Assembly (NCBI GenBank): GCA_030600975.1 | Contig: JAUVUL010000057.1 | Location: 1-8,076 of the forward strand | Direction: 5' to 3' | Length of the DNA: 8,076 nt | Origin: Candidatus Aegiribacteria sp. | GTDB lineage: Bacteria; Fermentibacterota; Fermentibacteria; Fermentibacterales; JCC-6 | Part shown: one piece after another, positions 7,201 through 8,076 of the stretch | Layout: each line of letters opens with the position of its first letter | Numbering within the stretch: the first letter of the stretch is position 1 | Translations under genes and position numbers: made by a program | Notes under the pieces: generated by a model | What the model was told of the DNA's origin: nothing | The model's database searches: none | What the model saw: the letters and a program-made list of their open reading frames with translations, nothing else

Positions 7201-8076
7201 GTCCCAGCTTAGGGGGCACAGCCCCCGCAGGCAGACCGCTCTCCACCCACCTGTCCAGGCAATATGCTGCAAGCTGCCTCTCCAGCACTGCGCTTGCCCC
7301 CAGGAACACATCCGGAGGAGTAATTGAACCTGCAAGCATCTCAAGAGGATCGGAGAAGAAATACAGATCATGAGGTTTACCAGAAGCAACAGTCAGGCTC
7401 AATGAGTTACCGTCACGACGCCCGGCACGTCCAGTCCTCTGCAAATAATTTGAACGGGAAGGCGGAACAGAACAGAGTATCAACGAGGAAAGATCACCGA
7501 TATCAATACCCATCTCAAGCGTGGGAGTAGAAGAAAGAAGGTTCGGATACCACGGCTTCCGCGGAAGATCGGGAAGAGGAGAGCGGAATTCCCGCTCAAG
7601 TTTTTCCCTGTCCTCCCTGCTCAGAAGCCCCGTATGCTCATGGGCGTACAGCCTCTGAACATCTCCGGAGGAATAAAGCCTTCTGTAATAGTCATCAGAT
7701 GATTCCGAAAACACATAATGTCCCTGACAATGCGATCGAAGACAGGGAGCACCTTCCCATATCTCAGATTCAGAAGCACTCGCAGAAGCAATGTAACCGC
7801 ACCTGGAACAGCGCAATAGCTGAACGGAACAACTCACCCGAAGAACCGTTGGTAATAACCCCCATGCTGTCCCGGCTGCAGTGGTTCGAGCATTGAGTAC
7901 ACCTGCTTCACACAAACCGTTCAATACAATCTTCCAGATAGCATCAGCATCACCGGTAACAAGTACATTCAGATCACTAAAACATTTATCAGACCAGATT
8001 TGGTACCAACTCTTTCGAGAAGAAGTGCGCGCGATAACTCTCTCAAACCGGTCACGCTTTGTCTTGTCAGCAGGAA
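4271..8076 (-). CDS. Large YprA-like (DruE/MrfA-type) superfamily 2 helicase with zinc clusters and PD-(D/E)XK-like domain, C-terminal part
   Basis: The frame is open from the right edge to TGA at 4273-4271, giving 1267 visible residues. A TTG at 7924 is only an internal codon, since sensible coding sequence continues upstream, so the start and the first RecA domain (Walker A, DExH) lie outside. In order: a four-cysteine cluster at 7810-7727 (C-x2-C, C-x4-C); the second RecA domain with motif V STPTLEMGIDIGD (7531-7493) and motif VI LQRTGRAGRRDGN (7444-7406); a probable coiled coil at 6934-6818; a zinc ribbon C-x2-C...C-x2-C at 6544-6479; a C-x2-C...H-x3-C cluster at 6154-6095; an MZB/DUF1998-type cluster C-x-C-x8-C-x2-C at 5737-5693, preceded by PGGTGYL; a PD-(D/E)XK-like domain at about 5572-5189 (ELEELF, ADFVF, FTDGFAFH, then a downstream Arg); and a C-terminal region of about 300 residues containing LRMLNLFQFLPG and ELAW. 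Motifs V and VI plus MZB place it in the YprA family, which includes DNA-repair MrfA and the helicases of DISARM, Dpd and Druantia. Its size and nuclease-like tail point to the defence branch rather than to MrfA. It should be a cytoplasmic ATP-driven DNA translocase. Confidence 0.88.
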   Translation of the reverse strand, partial: PADKTKRDRFERVIARTSSRKSWYQIWSDKCFSDLNVLVTGDADAIWKIVLNGLCEAGVLNARTTAAGTAWGLLPTVLRVSCSVQLLRCSRCGYIASASASESEIWEGAPCLRSHCQGHYVFSESSDDYYRRLYSSGDVQRLYAHEHTGLLSREDREKLEREFRSPLPDLPRKPWYPNLLSSTPTLEMGIDIGDLSSLILCSVPPSRSNYLQRTGRAGRRDGNSLSLTVASGKPHDLYFFSDPLEMLAGSITPPDVFLGASAVLERQLAAYCLDRWVESGLPAGAVPPKLGQVLSGMEPKNLSRFPWNLIRFLQRNRQELLEGFSLLFENELSGDSLDHLRKFITGDENMEGSLAWRILNGLISCLAERNSFKGSVRNLNSRIKKKREEVARGQHWQEELDELLREKKAYQNLVRDMDNKVTFNYFTDEGLLPNYAFPEAGVQLRSIIFRKPEKRENEKGQWETWTYEYERASSTAIRELVPASTFYAGGRKVVIDQVDMKLSDLEDWRFCDACSHMELASSGDTKTACPLCGSTLWMDAGQKRQMIRLRQVYASTSDRASRIGDDRDERTPVFFNRQMLVDFKGGDVAGAWKLDTEDVPFGFEFLRKVTFRDINFGERSPFGEQVSIAGKELPRTGFRLCKSCGKVQGKNGKVKHALTCTARKKEDDSTFLTTLYLYRDFTSEAVRFLLPVSSLVASGKMINSFIAALQLGLRLKYGGAVDHLQVTTADEPAPDSAFRKKYLVLYDTVPGGTGYLKDLMKEPGRLMEVLRLSLNRMRSCKCTLDPEKDGCYSCLYAYRQSYDMQSISRDEAIRFLSEILAGEGKLKPVRSLRDISINSLLESELEELFVQALSETKIGDQCFSLRKQIVNGSPGYYLKAGSFAWHIEPQVSLGPYDGVSVPSRADFVFRPALPSSDVKPIAVFTDGFAFHRNRIGHDMAQRTAIIRSGEYRVWSLSWSDISRTEENWFVDFLSVEMARSSGLLGSLLDGFEIREMDALRRGDSFEWFKKYLAEPLEESWRKYAYVQCLARMDNSIGTDENLIFHWKEDLSSTAGSIGRTLADDIDGPAQYGRKEDGPLRMFLVAVNESIRSRILAGMNVLLLLDDRIMSKNFREIWNGYLRMLNLFQFLPGCIAVSAKGVEQDISVGVTPVSVAVTGVTESGSSEWDEAMELADPELRHLLERVRESGIDPPETGWEIAGSDGSVAGQAELAWKYSKVALLIESQAHFLEEFQRQGWKVFTPEQVEERPVAFISALRTAAEGSEQP
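4284..4290 (-). promoter_or_regulatory. Ribosome binding site of the UvrD-like helicase gene
   Basis: The minus strand reads AAGGGAG here, 9 nt before the ATG at 4274. It lies inside the last codons of the upstream helicase gene, so the downstream gene can recruit ribosomes itself as well as through termination-reinitiation. Confidence 0.75.
5189..5572 (-). other. PD-(D/E)XK-like nuclease domain within the large helicase
   Basis: This segment has the layout of DUF559/Vsr-type nuclease folds: a helix with acidic residues (LESELEELF, 5557-5531), a strand IEPQVSLG, a strand ADFVF whose Asp codon is at 5359-5357, a strand IAVFTDGFAFH whose Asp codon is at 5299-5297, then a helix containing GHDMAQR and a last strand YRVWSLSW. 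In DUF559 relatives the fourth element reads E-x-DG-x-x-H; here it is TDGFAFH. Activity is plausible, but the canonical Glu/Lys pair is not obvious, so the domain could also bind DNA without cutting. Confidence 0.6.
5693..5737 (-). other. MZB/DUF1998-type zinc-binding cysteine cluster
   Basis: Four cysteines spaced C-x-C-x8-C-x2-C followed by LYAYR, with PGGTGYL about 25 residues earlier, match the MrfA zinc-binding (MZB, DUF1998) pattern. That domain is diagnostic of YprA-family helicases and of the separate DrmB-type proteins. This is the strongest single clue to the family of the large helicase. Confidence 0.75.

Noticed and set aside
4271..7924. TTG at 7924 as the start of the large helicase
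   Set aside because: The frame stays open to the right edge with sensible sequence, and a start there would leave an SF2 helicase without its ATP-binding domain. The gene is treated as cut by the window edge.

Overview
The window is bacterial: the genes are dense and uninterrupted, Shine-Dalgarno sites are good, two genes overlap by 4 nt, and every recognisable family is prokaryotic. I cannot assign a lineage. GC is moderate and uneven. In a few 60-base lines counted by eye, the left third (acetyltransferase and hydrolase) runs about 38-47% GC, while the helicase genes on the right run about 45-62%, with one line at 72%. No rRNA, tRNA, CRISPR array, transposase or integrase is visible.

Layout. 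Left, plus strand: the C-terminal part of a GNAT-type acetyltransferase (1-483, open at the left edge), a 90-nt gap with a Shine-Dalgarno site, then a complete alpha/beta-hydrolase (574-2094) of the serine esterase/lipase type with an unassigned C-terminal domain of about 185 residues. An 83-nt AT-rich gap containing a small inverted repeat separates this pair from a convergent minus-strand operon. That operon enters from the right edge. It begins with the C-terminal 1267 residues of a very large YprA-like superfamily 2 helicase (4271-8076, N-terminus outside the window). This protein carries helicase motifs V and VI, several cysteine clusters including an MZB/DUF1998-type one, and a PD-(D/E)XK-like nuclease domain. 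Its stop codon overlaps the start of a 698-residue superfamily 1 UvrD-like helicase (2178-4274), which has a RelE/ParE-like domain fused to its N-terminus.

How the genes work together. The two helicases overlap as ATGA, and the downstream one has a strong internal Shine-Dalgarno site, so they are very likely co-translated and act in one pathway. YprA-family helicases are the core of the DISARM, Dpd and Druantia antiphage systems. A YprA-like helicase with a nuclease-like tail coupled to a RelE-UvrD fusion is therefore a reasonable candidate defence module. The essential context, namely the helicase N-terminus and any further upstream genes, lies beyond the right edge. The acetyltransferase and hydrolase may be an unrelated neighbouring unit; nothing in the sequence ties them to the helicases except proximity.
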